DNA of 64,000 nt from Perkinsus olseni (Eukaryota; Perkinsozoa; Perkinsida; Perkinsidae), in contig JABANP010000225.1 of assembly GCA_013115135.1 (NCBI GenBank), forward strand, positions 1 through 64,000, read 5' to 3'. Positions 34,401 through 44,656 of the stretch are shown one piece after another. Made by a program: the position numbers and the translations under genes. Below the pieces are notes generated by a model that made no database searches, was not told the origin of the DNA, and saw nothing but the letters and a program-made list of their open reading frames with translations. Every line of letters begins with the position of its first letter. The stretch's first letter is position 1.

Positions 34401-35363
34401 TGCGAGCCTTCAGCGATGATTACGGGCTAGTAAATCTTGAGGACTCTCTGGGATTCATGAAGCAGTTTTTCTTCGAGGAAGGTGATTGCCATCCACGATT
34501 AATGAGTGTTCTCCCAGTTCACCCAGGTGAGCCAGGGAGGATGGCCAGCAAATGCATCACGGCGCAGGAGTACTGGCGGTATTTCCGGCCGTGCTGTAGC
34601 GTCGCGAGCTTCATGTTTACGTGCGTCACGTCTCCCAGCGGCACTCAAGATTTGGAAAGATGCTTCAGCAGTACCAATTTTGTATATCAGTGAGAATCTA
34701 GAAGGCTTGCTTTGTGCGAAAATCCTGTCCTCAGAATCAATCGAGACCCCGACTCACTGATATCGGACACTTTCCTCCGGCAGAGGACTCGCAGAATAGT
34801 CTCGGCAGCACAACTTCCTGGCTTTCGGAGAAACTCCGTAACGAGTTTACTCGCTTTTCACGCGTTTTTCTGACTCGCGTGACTCGCTTCCCGACTTTCT
34901 GCTTTTTCAGGAGTCCGGGTTGATCAAGGTGGCCCGTGAAGCATCGGCTAACCAGCGTAGCGGAGCCACAGCTGCACCAATGACAACACAGCCTGCCGCT
35001 CGGGAAGTCGTATCGCAATCCTCAAGCCAAGCAGAGCCGGATAGTTGCGATGTTCCCGCGTGTTCCGCTCTCTCCCGGCGAGTAACTCATTCGTTTCTGC
35101 AACACCGCGGAGAGAATGGTGTGACCGTGATACACCGAGAGCGAGACAGTCTTCGGCTGAGCAAACTCGGTCGTATAAAGTTATGTGCGAGGCGGTCGAG
35201 AAATGCGAAGCCACTTTATGCAATATACTACGAAGGGGTTGAAGGTGCGGAGCTGAAGTCTAAAAAATATGATGTGAAGACTCTTCAGCACATGACCAAG
35301 GTGGATGAGCTTAGGTTCCCTGACTTGGGAACGTTCAAACCTTCTCCGGAGAATTCATCATGA
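31455..35363 (+). pseudogene. hAT transposase, 8 exons, exon 1 split by a foldback element
   Basis: Model: 31455-31585 continued at 32579-32961, 33207-33299, 33523-33973, 34016-34255, 34300-34689, 34735-34837, 34911-35363; 747 residues without the insert. Signatures in order: an N-terminal helical region (SLGHSINSVCKE, NALPRYKLTRG), the first catalytic Asp region (VFVLYDSWLGPANIGKILAV), the second (ITDNTNSV), the CxxH pair (GCHVHQHALLC), the RW block (SEVRWASAI), and a C-terminal dimerisation motif (SPSGTQDLERCFSSTNFV). A basic extension follows (to 35363). No BED finger precedes the core, unlike many hAT transposases. Exon 1 is interrupted at 31585 by the ~1-kb foldback, so this copy cannot make the full protein unless the insert is removed; splicing it as GT...AG would lose one base and shift the frame. 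Confidence 0.82.
31591..32577. mobile_element. Foldback (long inverted repeat) element, about 1 kb
   Basis: Two arms of about 445 bp (31586-32033 and 32132-32577) are near-perfect inverted copies, separated by a ~98-bp unrelated centre. Arm ends are TAAAGGGAGTTTC and GAAACTCCCTTTA. The target exon reads GTTTGTAAAGAGG; GTAAAG is present on both sides (31585-31590, 32578-32583), so the duplication is 6 bp, or the element includes TAAAG and the duplication is minimal. The inner arms contain GAAGAATCTTCGATCTTCG-type nested palindromes and CATCATCATC-rich stretches. No transposase inside. Mirror-image open frames on the two strands simply reflect the arms. Confidence 0.92.
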
Positions 35364-36131
35364 GAGTTCACAAGTTCTTGAAGGTGAGAAGTTCCCAGTG
35401 GGAGCCATTGCTTGTACATCATGTTCTAATTAAGCACTTTCACTTAGAAGCAATCTATGCTTTTGTTTACGTAGTGGGCTGAAAGGGTAGGTTCGAAGTT
35501 ATCGCCGGGCTTTGACGAAGATCAACTTGACACAGTTCCGTGAAAACCAGAACTCATCAACTCGACACAGAACTCGGTGCAAGAGAGAAGGACATTACAG
35601 TTGCATCGTCACATTGAGTCACGCAAGTGACTTCTAAAGCGAGTTACATTTTCAACCGTCCATTTACGACCGCACTCCGCGACTGCGCAGTGATGATAGA
35701 CTCTTTGGGTAATGGGATCGCGACGTTTGACGAAATAAGGCCTCGGGTCGAATGGGTCGAGGGATTTGCGGCCCATTAACAGTAAAATAATCAGAAGCTG
35801 AATCGAACTGAGACGCCCAGTCGCCTCGAGTCTATAATACGATGCCCATCTCTCGAAACTTCGAATCCGAGTGGAGTTAATTTAATTTGCGCAACAGGAA
35901 TTGCCTGTCAGGCAACGGGATAACTAGGTGGCATCGGGGAAACTATTCACGCTGGCGCTGCCAGCGCGATCGCCACGATGATAAGTTTCGACCGCCAACC
36001 GACAGTTTCTCTGACGGTTAGTAACCGTTACGACCCGAGAGGCAGCACCGTTCTGCTGGACTCGTTGTCTCTCACAAATAGGCTCTCCTTCAGCACTGTT
36101 CTCCCGCAGAACTTCTCCGCCTCCTGACACT
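35364..36131. other. hAT interior, no gene seen
   Basis: Between the transposase stop and the zinc-finger gene. The minus-strand frame 35924-36169 has no family resemblance. Several 6-8-bp palindromes are present. Confidence 0.5.
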
Positions 36132-36377
36132 ATGGACCAACAGAATGACCAGGTCGGCATCGAGATCATAATTCACGACAGGCACGGTCAACGCGAGCAG
36201 GTCTACAGGTAACTCTCTCCTTGTGATCTGAGGGGTTCTTGATTGCTCAGATGCACCCGGTGCAACGTTGTGTGGCGTGTGCGTAATTTAGCAAGGTTCC
36301 GAGCCCACGCATCGGCCCGTCATGGGACACCGCACGCCACCGTGCTCCCCCAAGCCCTCCCCAGACACCAAGAGTAA
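36132..36377 (+). CDS. Small two-exon BED/C2H2-like zinc-finger protein inside the hAT
   Basis: Model: exon 1 36132-36208, intron 36209-36250 (GTAACT...TGCTCAG), exon 2 36251-36377; 67 residues. After an acidic start (MDQQNDQVGIEIIIHDRHGQ) comes CTRCNVVW...RFRAHASARHG: Cys27-x2-Cys30-x14-His45-x4-His50, the spacing of a BED-type finger, formed only after splicing. hAT transposases normally carry a BED finger at their own N-terminus; here the transposase lacks one. I infer a split arrangement in which DNA binding is supplied by a separate small protein. It could also be an alternative exon set of the transposase gene. Confidence 0.6.
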
Positions 36378-37700
36378 AGTTCAGTTAGTGAACCACTATC
36401 ATTATGATAGTATGATAGTATGATAGTAGAATGTTCCATGCAGGAACGCTTCGACTTGCGTTGGAGTGGCCCTTACTCGCTCTTGCGGAATCAGATTGCA
36501 CGAAAATTGCGTGAACTGCGCAGAATCTGCGCCGCAGATTGCCTTGGGACTCCCGAGTTGGGAGTCACAAGTTGGCCTGTTGGGTTGCGTTGCGTTGTCT
36601 CTCATCTCTCGCTCGTCGGAACCTTCACGGGTCTCTACGCGTCAACGTCGCGTGAGGGTGGCTGGGGTTCCCCGGTACGAAGTAAAGATCGAACCTGCCA
36701 AACCCATATGTCCCCCTTGTTGGCGGCTCGGCCGATTGGCGGCCAATCATTGGCCAAGCCCTTACGTAGTGCACATCCTCGCACCATCTAATCATCTAGG
36801 TTTCTGCAATCATAGTTGTCGGTCTCGGGTGACCCGAGTCGGGTGTACTTGATCCTCTTTTCACATTTCTTCTGAAGTCTTCCAGGAAGACTCTTCCTTC
36901 CAACTCTTCTCACCTAGTAAACTCGACGACGGGCATTCGGGAATTTCTCAACGTTACACAGATGTTCTGTGACAGATCTGTGACATGTGTCACACATGAT
37001 GCGTGAGAGAAAAGAAGTTACGATCATAAGTTATGATTCATAATCAGACACATTACGATCACTTGATCGATATCAGGCTGAGCCTCAGCCGCTGAGGGTT
37101 CACTGTATCATACACATATTGTGTAACACAATTATATTCGGACAGCCATAACGACCAGATCTCAAGTCGAACCTGAGTCACCAGAAGAATCATCCGATGC
37201 CTATTATATGCATATAACTGTTATATTATAACACTTTAGCTAGCAGATAGCTCAAAGTTGTGAGGATCACATGTGAAACATGCTCGAAGTGTCTGCCAGC
37301 GCCTGGTATCTAACGGCGGCTTCTGTCATCCGCATAGCCGCTCGACAAGAGACGCTTGTTGAGTCAACAGTGTTGACTTAATCTCTTGTACCTACTGACA
37401 GTGACCATTGATCACTTATGCCGGGAATTGAGGTTCGAGTTGAAGACAATCGAAGCTTTTGATTTAAACGAGCTGTTGCCGATATTGAGAGAGTATCGAT
37501 TTATAAACGGAGCCTCCGCTGCTTCTCGGGCGCTTTCTGGACAACATCGCTGGCGAAGCCCCGCCGGGGTACGCATAAAGTAGGTCCGGATCAAGCGGAA
37601 AGAATTTTTCATAAAACGCGTTATTTTTCCGCTATTTTTCCTAATTTTCCACGGAAAATTACCGGGAAGAAAATTAATCTATTTTTCCACGTTTATGCCA
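36378..37700. other. hAT 3' part: microsatellite, palindromes, one unexplained frame
   Basis: A TATGATAG microsatellite lies at 36401-36428. From 36960 to 37260 the DNA is AT-rich with several palindromes (for example CACAGATGTTCTGTGACAG near 36958). A plus-strand frame 37386-37583 (IDHLCRELRFELKTIEAF...) is open but unmatched. The last 100 bp (37600-37700) are the subterminal repeat, made of TATTTTTCC and GGAAAA words. Confidence 0.5.
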
Positions 37701-39217
37701 ATACTGGCTGCAGCTGCGCGAAGTGATGAGAAATTACTACTGTTTTTATCTAGTGACCGCGATGGGTTTCGGAGAGCCGGGGAATGACCACAGCGTTGAT
37801 GAACCCTCATGCACAGTAACGTGTAATTGTAAGGAGAGCCGAGATTGGGCTTTTTGTGGACATGGTTATGCAGTGGAGATCCTCCTAGGGAAATCTCCAA
37901 GGTAAGCTGACTATAGTACGACCCCACAAAGACCTTGTGATTCTACCATCCGCTACCATCAAACATTTTGACGGTCCAATTTTTGCCCCTCGCATAGTGT
38001 CGGCTGTCTTCATAGGTACATTCCAGAACAACGGAGGCTACCCGGCGTTCGTCGAGGACGCCCCACCGAGCGACGCATTCCACCACTTGCGAGGCACAAC
38101 TCGGCAGTGTCAGCTCCTGGTAAATTGCCCTCTCTCTCCGGCGTATCCCGCATGGTAACGGCCATTCCGAATTACTACAAACTCATTGACAGATGTGCCC
38201 GAAGGAGAAAATGAAGATGATGCTCCCGGCGACCAAGACCTGGACAGTAAGACGCTGTCCTGCTCGACGAGTAGTGCTCGCATTACTGTATTACTGTCAG
38301 TATTACTCGAAACGGAGATCAGCAGTCTTGAAGAATCGGATGAATCAGGAAAGGCGTCTGATGATGATGCTGATAATGGACGAGAAGGTGGGCTGGGTAC
38401 CATCCGCTACGTGATAATATCACGTACAATATATGATATTATCATATGTTGTCACAATACGTGTGCGCTCTGACGAGTTAAAGAGTACTCACTGATCAAG
38501 ACCTGCTTCAGTTCACAGTGATGAAAAAAGATCGATAAGTGCTTATTGTCCTTTTTTAGGTGTGGACGACTCCAAGTGCTCCGTTCGGTCCCAGGCAACT
38601 GAAGTTTACTCAGCACATAACAAAAGTAGCGTGGCACCGACCCAGGGGAATGGTGGCTCGGAATCATCTGAATCACAACTGGATGATGCTGACAGTACCA
38701 CGTGGAGCCGTAACGCTGTGTCTAACCAGAGAGTCGTCAACGAACATTCCACCGATGATGCGTCGCCGGCATCTGACCAGGATGATGCTGACAGTACCAC
38801 GTGGAGCCGTAACGCTGTGTCTAACCAGAGAGTCGTCAACGAACATTCCACCGATGATGCGTCGCCGGCATCTGACCAGGATGATGCTGACAGTACCACG
38901 TGGAGCCGTAACGCTCTGTCTAACCAAGGGGTTGTCAACGAGCATTCCGTCGAGGCTGCATGGTCAGTATCAAACCAGGATGACGCGGATAATACCTCAT
39001 GGAGTAGAAATTGTTCGATGTAAATATTTAAATCATGTTTCTTTTCACATCCACCCGCTGTTGCTGTTATCAGTAATAAATGCTGGGTCGTGGGCAGTAG
39101 GGAGGGAGGCTCTAGACTAGAGCCTTGTGCCTAGTGACTAGCCTAGGACTAGAGCCTCTAGTGAGTATCTGCTAGTGAGTATCTGCTAGTAAGTATCATT
39201 CTTCCTTGTCTCGCTGC

Positions 39218-39529
39218 AATGATTCAGCGTATAACTAACTCAAGCTCGCTTCGCTTGGAATAAGGTAAGTTACATTTCGTCGTTCACGTCTTGTCTTGGT
39301 TTAATGGACGTTGCTTGGATTACAGCATTTTCCTTGGATTACCCCGCAATGCTTGGATTACAGTGGTCAACCCAATGATTCAGCGTATAACTAACTCAAG
39401 CTCGCTTCGCTTGGAATAAGGTAAGTTACATTTCGTCGTTCACGTCTTGTCTTGGTTTAATGGACGTTGCTTGGATTACAGCATTTTCCTTGGATTACCC
39501 CGCAATGCTTGGATTACAGTGGTCAACCT
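39218..39529. repeat. 156-bp direct duplication
   Basis: Two adjacent copies (39218-39373, 39374-39529), essentially identical. Each contains CTCGCTTCGCTTGGAATAAG and two CTTGGATTAC words, related to 17411-17530. It ends where block P's last phrase (CTCAACGAGACATGAACGAG) and R1 begin. Confidence 0.9.
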
Positions 39530-39589
39530 CTCAACGAGACATGAACGAGCATGAGTCGTGCTGCATGACGAGCCCCCATCAATTCTCTA

Positions 39590-39775
39590 GAGCCCGGACC
39601 GGGCCTCGCCAGTCTATGTCTGGTCCTTCATTAATTGACAACCCCACAAGATGAAATCGGAGCCAGTAACCGACTGGTGAGAAATACGAGGCACCTGACC
39701 TATCGAGCCGTTCTACAACCTAATGCAATGCCTCAATGGCTGTAATGGCTGGGACCGTCAGGCCGTACCATAGTA
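39590..39775. repeat. Repeat module R1 (copy 3)
   Basis: Nearly identical to 46950-47160. It stands 5' (plus strand) of a downstream flank and secreted gene copy C, the same order as at 46.9-48.5 kb. Confidence 0.8.
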
Positions 39776-40336
39776 CAATGATCCATGCCGCTAGAATAAT
39801 CACCGGGCGGCAGGGCACTGTGCCTTAGGCACATAACGAACCCCTTCGGGCCCCCGTCGGCCAGAAGAGGGATTGGCCGAATCACGCTTTCGGCCGCCTT
39901 CACAATAGAAGAGTGGTAATATGAACACGCTACTGATGACAGATGAAGGATGTCACTTAAGAGTCAGCTGTCACGCGGTGTAACCAGAGTCTCCTGGGTT
40001 TCGATCTGGCAGATCCGATCTGCCTCTCTCCAGCTAAGACGATGGTCACAGCCCGCGTGGCTCAATAACGCAGTGACTACAGAAGGACTATTGTCACCCG
40101 GATCCGAGCGTCTGAGAGAGTCGAAAAAATGAAATAATAATGATACTCTGTGCCGCAATCAGCATTCATCCAATAAAAAAGCACACTTGAAACCTCGTCC
40201 GTTCTGTAACGGGGCTCAGTTCCAACCGTGTACTCTGAATAGAAAGAGGAGTCTCGGAACACCGAGATGGGCAGGTTCGCGCGATGCGAGTGTGTAGCCA
40301 TGAACATGCCGTTGGGGAGTGGATCTCATGAAGTAC

Positions 40337-41074
40337 TCAGAGCTTCTCGAGGAGCTGTCGAGCGCCTTCAACGGGTATGACAACCGTCACACCTGTGGCG
40401 AAGGTCACGGACGCAAGATCGCGCCCCTTCTTGAGGTTCAAAGCGGGACAAGACTTCTCGACATCATCGAGGTATCTGTCAAGAGCAGCTTGTTCAGTCG
40501 GGTCCACAACATAGTGCACGTAGGGGCGATCAGCGCGGTTGAACTTGAAGATCTCGTAGTGAGAAGGACCTCCATCACACCAGACCTGCATGCGCACACC
40601 GCCGTCGGCGTATATGTCGTAAACCACCTTGAGACGCGGAGCATCGGGAGACCTGTAGAGGTATATGCCTGGATTGATGCCGAACCCGACCCTAGTGAGC
40701 AAGATTCCTCGGTCTCGGAAGTTGACGGCGATGGAATCAGCGGTCTGGTAATATAAGAAGGCCAAGTCGCCCTTGCGGAACTTTTTTCCTGGAAAGAGTA
40801 GGTCAATGTTGTCGTACCAGTAGTCGACTCCTTTGAAGGTGTTGCGGAAGTCAACCTCGTAGGTGTTACCGGGCCTCTTAAGGAGGTGGTACAGACCGTC
40901 AGCGAAGGCCGGCTTACCATCCACTCTGAAGGTGATACCAACACGATGGTCTTCGTACACACTGAATGCCATATAGAACTCGTTCGAAGAGAACTCGAAC
41001 CTTCCGACATCTTGAGCCATCACGCACATCAGCAGCTGAACAACCATCAGCCAAGGTTGAATGAGTTTCATCAT
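40337..41074 (-). CDS. Secreted protein of unknown function, copy C
   Basis: 245 residues from the double Met at 41074, single exon, intact. The signal peptide (MMKLIQPWLMVVQLLMCVMAQ) and the mature protein closely match copy A. Differences from A cluster in residues 20-120 and the C-terminal 40; the middle block (LLTRVGFGINPG through CDGGPSHYE) is identical. At DNA level 40470-40700 and 6955-7185 differ at only a few positions, while flanking parts differ much more, which suggests gene conversion or a recent common donor. No known domain. It is bracketed by R1 downstream and R2 upstream. Confidence 0.8.
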   Translation of the reverse strand: MMKLIQPWLMVVQLLMCVMAQDVGRFEFSSNEFYMAFSVYEDHRVGITFRVDGKPAFADGLYHLLKRPGNTYEVDFRNTFKGVDYWYDNIDLLFPGKKFRKGDLAFLYYQTADSIAVNFRDRGILLTRVGFGINPGIYLYRSPDAPRLKVVYDIYADGGVRMQVWCDGGPSHYEIFKFNRADRPYVHYVVDPTEQAALDRYLDDVEKSCPALNLKKGRDLASVTFATGVTVVIPVEGARQLLEKL

Positions 41075-41424
41075 TGGGGAAGTTCTGGCAACCGAACTAT
41101 CTATCAAAAAGCTCCTGTTAGCGAGTGTAGAGCACAAGAGGCTCTGACGAGGTGCTGGAAACTGTAATTCGACCCTGCGGGATCAAAAGGACATTGCTGG
41201 CTACCCCCAGGCACTGTGTCATTTTTTGTTCATTTACGTTACAGGACAGTGAAGTACAGTAGCTCGAGGGACTCAGGCTGAAAGAGCTGGGAAGAACGAA
41301 GGCGCACCCCACAGGCGATCTATAATACGTTACGTATTATACGTATGTGCACGCACGAGACAGCGCCTTTATTGACAGCAGATTGCCAGCCTGGGTCCCG
41401 TCGGCCGGTCAGACAGACCGGACT

Positions 41425-41760
41425 ATGCCCCCTTCAGACGACCCTGAATGTCGCTGGTCCTTAATTCCCCATCCAGCGACGTCAAATATCTGTCGGCGTC
41501 GATTATAACCCCATCCCAGGATTAAACGACGGAGACACTCTCTACGTGACACGTAGTACGTGTCCAGCGGTGTCTACAAGACAGCGCTTGTGGTTTGCTC
41601 ATGACGGGGCGCTTGAAGAATCACTTCAGCCGTTCGTCCGGAACCTCGACTTGATGCTGATTCTCGCCCGATCATCGAGCCTGTGGTCAGGATTATATGC
41701 CCCATCTCAGATGGGCCATCTGCCGTTGAGAAGTCGACCAGTCCATTGCATGCCATGAGC
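41425..41760. repeat. Repeat module R2 (copy 3)
   Basis: Aligns with 13945-14250, 3590-3850 and the shorter 48825-48937. Contains the phrase CGACGGAGACACTC where the copy at 48.9 kb breaks off. Confidence 0.7.
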
Positions 41761-42229
41761 CGTGAAGCGTGACACACGTTTCGGCTCACTGAGTGAGGCT
41801 CACTCAGACATAGTGATTCAGTGCCAAATTGGCACAGTCAAAGCTGACTCCCAACAGCTGCACGTAACAGTGCACATACAACTATCACAATCGAAATGCG
41901 GTATTGATAACAGGCGCGCTTCGTGGCACGAAGTTCGTGCGGAGAAATGTGGCGAGTGCACCATGTACAGCCTGTACAGCTCCGGCTGTGCAGTACAGCA
42001 CCATGTACAGAGGGAGCTTCAATTACTCAGTGCAAGGCCCAACTTGAATTGCGTCGTCCGACGACTTAAAGACGAGACCGGTCAGCTCACGCTGATTATC
42101 AATGTTATCATCGATTGATAATTATGCGGAAGCATTGGCAAGGCTGGGGAAGCAATGGCAACTCACATCTGATATGGAGCGGTTGTTCCCGTCCACGCTG
42201 CGTGGACGAGGGGATTCCCCTCGAGAGTG

Positions 42230-42345
42230 CTCTGGGGTTTCACTATTTTGGCCTGGGCTTTATTAAATTGCACTGGGGCTTCACTAATTGGGCCTGGGCT
42301 TTATTAAATTGCTCTGGGGTTTTACTAATTTGCTCTGGAAAAGGT
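42230..42345. repeat. Partial copy of the GGGCTTTATTAAATTGC repeat array
   Basis: About six ~18-bp units (GGCCTGGGCTTTATTAAATT, CTCTGGGGTTTTACTAATTT types) ending CTCTGGAAAAGGTG. The same units form both arms of the MITE at 51440-52081, so this is probably one arm of a related element. Confidence 0.65.
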
Positions 42346-42928
42346 GCACTAGCGCTAGGGGACAGGATTGTGTGAGTGCCCACACAATAGCATGAGTTCA
42401 CTCCAACTCAGTGCAAATCCGCTAGACATAGTGAAGCTCCGATGGTATGGAATGAAACTTCAATTTCGTATTGTTTCAAATTGAATCTTTCAATCCGTGC
42501 GCTTCAATTTCGGACAGTACCAAGCTGGTTAACGCGTGGTACGCAGCACGACGCGATGCGTACCACGTGCTCGAGGCGAAGTCTTGAAGGCTGGTACCAC
42601 CAGCTCGGACATGAATGTCTCTAAATTATTGTCCTCGCACTTGCCTAAGTTGGATTGACTACTGTGAATCGCAAGTACAGTCTTCAGCCCACTGAAGCGA
42701 GCATATGTTAGACAGAGACAGAGAACGATTTTCTCGGGGCAGTGTCCCCGTTGCCTGTTCTCTTCGTATACCCATATTCTGCAGGTATGGATGAAGCCAC
42801 ATACCGTCGGTGAAGCCGGCCGTGTAGGGACATTCGACACTAAGGTGCAGCAGTGTTGAATCAGCTGCACAACTAGTGATGAGATCGAAGACTGTCTCAT
42901 AGATGATCCGCTTCCCTCTCGTGTTGGG

Positions 42929-43111
42929 ATGCGTATCTCTGTTGCTACTGGTGTCTCGGCTGGTGTTCGACGTACCCGCCGTTACTGGTCCTCCGGTAGG
43001 GTCTGTGGCGTGCGCAAGTCTGGCGCCCTAGATATCCTATGGGACGCTGCCGAAACGGCTGGCTGTGAAACTGTCCGAGTTGATGAGACTGAATTTAAAG
43101 TGTTGCGATGA
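42929..43111 (+). CDS. Unidentified coding fragment in the X-only segment
   Basis: 60 codons from the Met at 42929, and open in frame for about 19 codons further upstream (from 42873, DEIEDCLIDDPLPSRVG-like). The composition looks like real protein (RRYWSSGRVCGVRKSGALDI, then CETVRVDETEFKVLR and a stop). It probably represents the 3' end of a longer gene carried in with the ~340-bp segment absent from block Y. No family recognised. Confidence 0.35.
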   Translation: MRISVATGVSAGVRRTRRYWSSGRVCGVRKSGALDILWDAAETAGCETVRVDETEFKVLR

Positions 43112-43141
43112 GTTGCATGCTAAGTATTATTCCGTATATAA

Positions 43142-43197
43142 TCCGTAGCCATCTTGGCTCAAGACCTTAGTTGGGCTATTGCGTTTCCCCAATTAGG
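43142..43197 (+). ncRNA. Spliced-leader-like exon followed by a hairpin
   Basis: 43142-43163 begins TCCGTAGCC and ends TTGGCTCAAG: as far as I recall, the conserved 22-nt spliced-leader exon of dinoflagellates and Perkinsus. It is followed by a 10-bp stem (43166-43175 pairing with 43188-43197, two G-T pairs, 12-nt loop). A real SL RNA gene should have GT right after the exon; here AC follows. So this may be a decayed or variant SL RNA gene, or a spliced-leader sequence copied from an mRNA. A TATATAA run precedes it directly. Confidence 0.6.
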
Positions 43198-44347
43198 ATC
43201 CAACATAGCGCTAGTACAAGACCCCGTTTCTGCCTTCGTGTACTCGAGTTGAGTTGGCTCATTTACGTTCGGCGTGTCAGGATTACTCGCGTAGTGAACC
43301 CGACCCGAAGATGTACTGCAACTCAGAAGCAACCACACGTATAGATAATACCCAGGATGACTCGAGTCACCTAGCTATACGATACGTCGACAATCCACGT
43401 CCGACAACTTAGTTGGACAACTACGTCTGATTACGAAGTTACGAACGTAATCGATCTAGCGAAGCATAGCTTGAAGCACCCGCCCTGCACTACACAAGTG
43501 CACAATTGTGCAGCGCTGTCCCGATTCCGGCCGAAACCCCACTTCACACCGTCACAGGGGGAAGACGGTGCGTCCCTGCGTGGGTCACGCCGCCAGGAAC
43601 CCCTCTTCGATTTATGATACAACTTTTATCCACCCTCCCTGAACCCTGCAAAACCGAGAGGGTGGGTGAGCTCGTCACATCCCAAAGTATGGGGCGGGCT
43701 CGACGTGTCTAGTGCCATTACCATGGCGAGGCGTTTGGGTCGAATACTCGGCGCTCATGGACTCGCAAGTCCGTGATCGCTTGGATTTCGGCTGACAGCC
43801 GATGGCTGTGCCAGTTTTAGGATACCTCCTCACGGAACTGCCCTCGCCTTAGGTTCCGGCACTAGTACGCCCCACTCCACCTCCCCACACTAAGAGGTTT
43901 CACCATGAATAAATCATCAAAGCGATACAATTAGTTTCCTGCCGCACATACAGTCGCGTACAACAGTAGACCCTCGTGTAGGTAGTCCGAGATTCCCTGT
44001 TTACATGAGAAGTTTCGGCCGGGAAAAGTTGAAGCTTGTCCCGAGCGGTTACGCTTATCTGCGCCTCGAGCATGGAGCCAGAGCAATATGCCGTAGCTGC
44101 AAGGTATCTCATCCTTCATCGTATCAGAATTATCGGCAACAATGGCTCCCAATTCACAGCAAACAGGAGTATTAAACTATGCTTATACTCGGAGTACAAC
44201 CGCAGTGATTCGTATCCTTGCTCTAACTTTCATGCTAACTGCTATTCCTCTCATGACACCGGGTGCGGTATAAACCCGCGTCCCATACTACACGACCTAA
44301 CTAGTAATGGTGGTTGGTATAACTTCAATGGAGATACCGATTAGGCG

Positions 44348-44656
44348 ATGCGTGACTACCCTATTACTAATGACAAGGAATTACCTACAACCTCCCAAAC
44401 AGGGTACTCGACCGGTTACAAGCATCAGCAGACATCCCCACATGAAGGTCGTTCGTTTAACTACTGGTGGTACACACCGGAGCGAAGAACCGTCCTCAGC
44501 TCAGTCCGGTTCTTCCATCGGCAGTCTAACACGTCACCCGAAGCACCGTGGAATCTCGACCAAACAACGGCACACGCTGAGATTGCTAAAGCTCTTCCGC
44601 GTGGCGAGATCAATGAGGACAAGGCGAACGCCAACCCCATTCGCGGAGTAGTCTAG
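44348..44656 (+). CDS. Hypothetical 102-residue protein in block X
   Basis: Open from ATG 44348. The same frame upstream (44036-44344) is also open and is separated only by a TAG stop; in block Y the equivalent upstream part has additional stops. The protein is rich in Tyr, Asn, Thr and Ser (SFNYWWYTPERRTVLSSVRF). The sister frame in Y (52746-53054) differs at only a few residues. Either a small gene or the surviving 3' part of a longer broken one; family unknown. Confidence 0.35.
   Translation: MRDYPITNDKELPTTSQTGYSTGYKHQQTSPHEGRSFNYWWYTPERRTVLSSVRFFHRQSNTSPEAPWNLDQTTAHAEIAKALPRGEINEDKANANPIRGVV

Larger units (their letters stand above)
31054..37706 (+). mobile_element. hAT DNA transposon, 6653 bp, inserted in the MULE gene
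   Basis: Ends are CAGTGTTGGCATAAA (left) and, inverted, CAGTATTGGCATAAA (right): 15-bp terminal inverted repeats with one mismatch, of the CAGxG form common in hAT elements. The flanks carry the exact 8-bp duplication GCTGCAGC (31046-31053, 37707-37714). Both ends continue into AT-rich GGAAAAATAG-type subterminal repeats. Inside are a multi-exon hAT transposase (31455-35363) and a small zinc-finger gene (36132-36377). Removing the element and one duplication restores the MULE exon frame across a codon-perfect junction, strong proof of the boundaries. Confidence 0.93.
28785..39023 (+). pseudogene. MULE-type transposase gene, 14 exons, interrupted by a hAT element
   Basis: Splice model (about 824 residues if the hAT is ignored): 28785-29019, 29070-29236, 29317-29541, 29580-29618, 29651-29745, 29785-30014, 30076-30146, 30191-30388, 30456-30554, 30834-30990, 31045-31053 joined to 37715-37901, 38016-38119, 38193-38387 (a 54-bp in-frame segment at 38247-38300 may be an intron), 38560-39023. 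Domains: an N-terminal FLYWCH-like finger (QYRCVGHTGCPRKYKV, then EHEG), a MULE transposase core (DVVNFCVHDAHQGALSACRE, YYHLSKNIKDN, VLNNIVETLNKTM), a SWIM finger (TCNCKESRDWAFCGHGYAV), an AT-hook-like RRGRPTERR, and an acidic Ser-rich tail with three 33-residue repeats. Exon 11 is split by the hAT at 31054-37706; one 8-bp duplication copy also remains. Otherwise the frames are intact. I could not find the element's own terminal repeats. Confidence 0.75.

Noticed and set aside
38606..38945. Minus-strand frames with 33-residue repeats
   Set aside because: Antisense reading of the 99-bp repeat in the MULE last exon.
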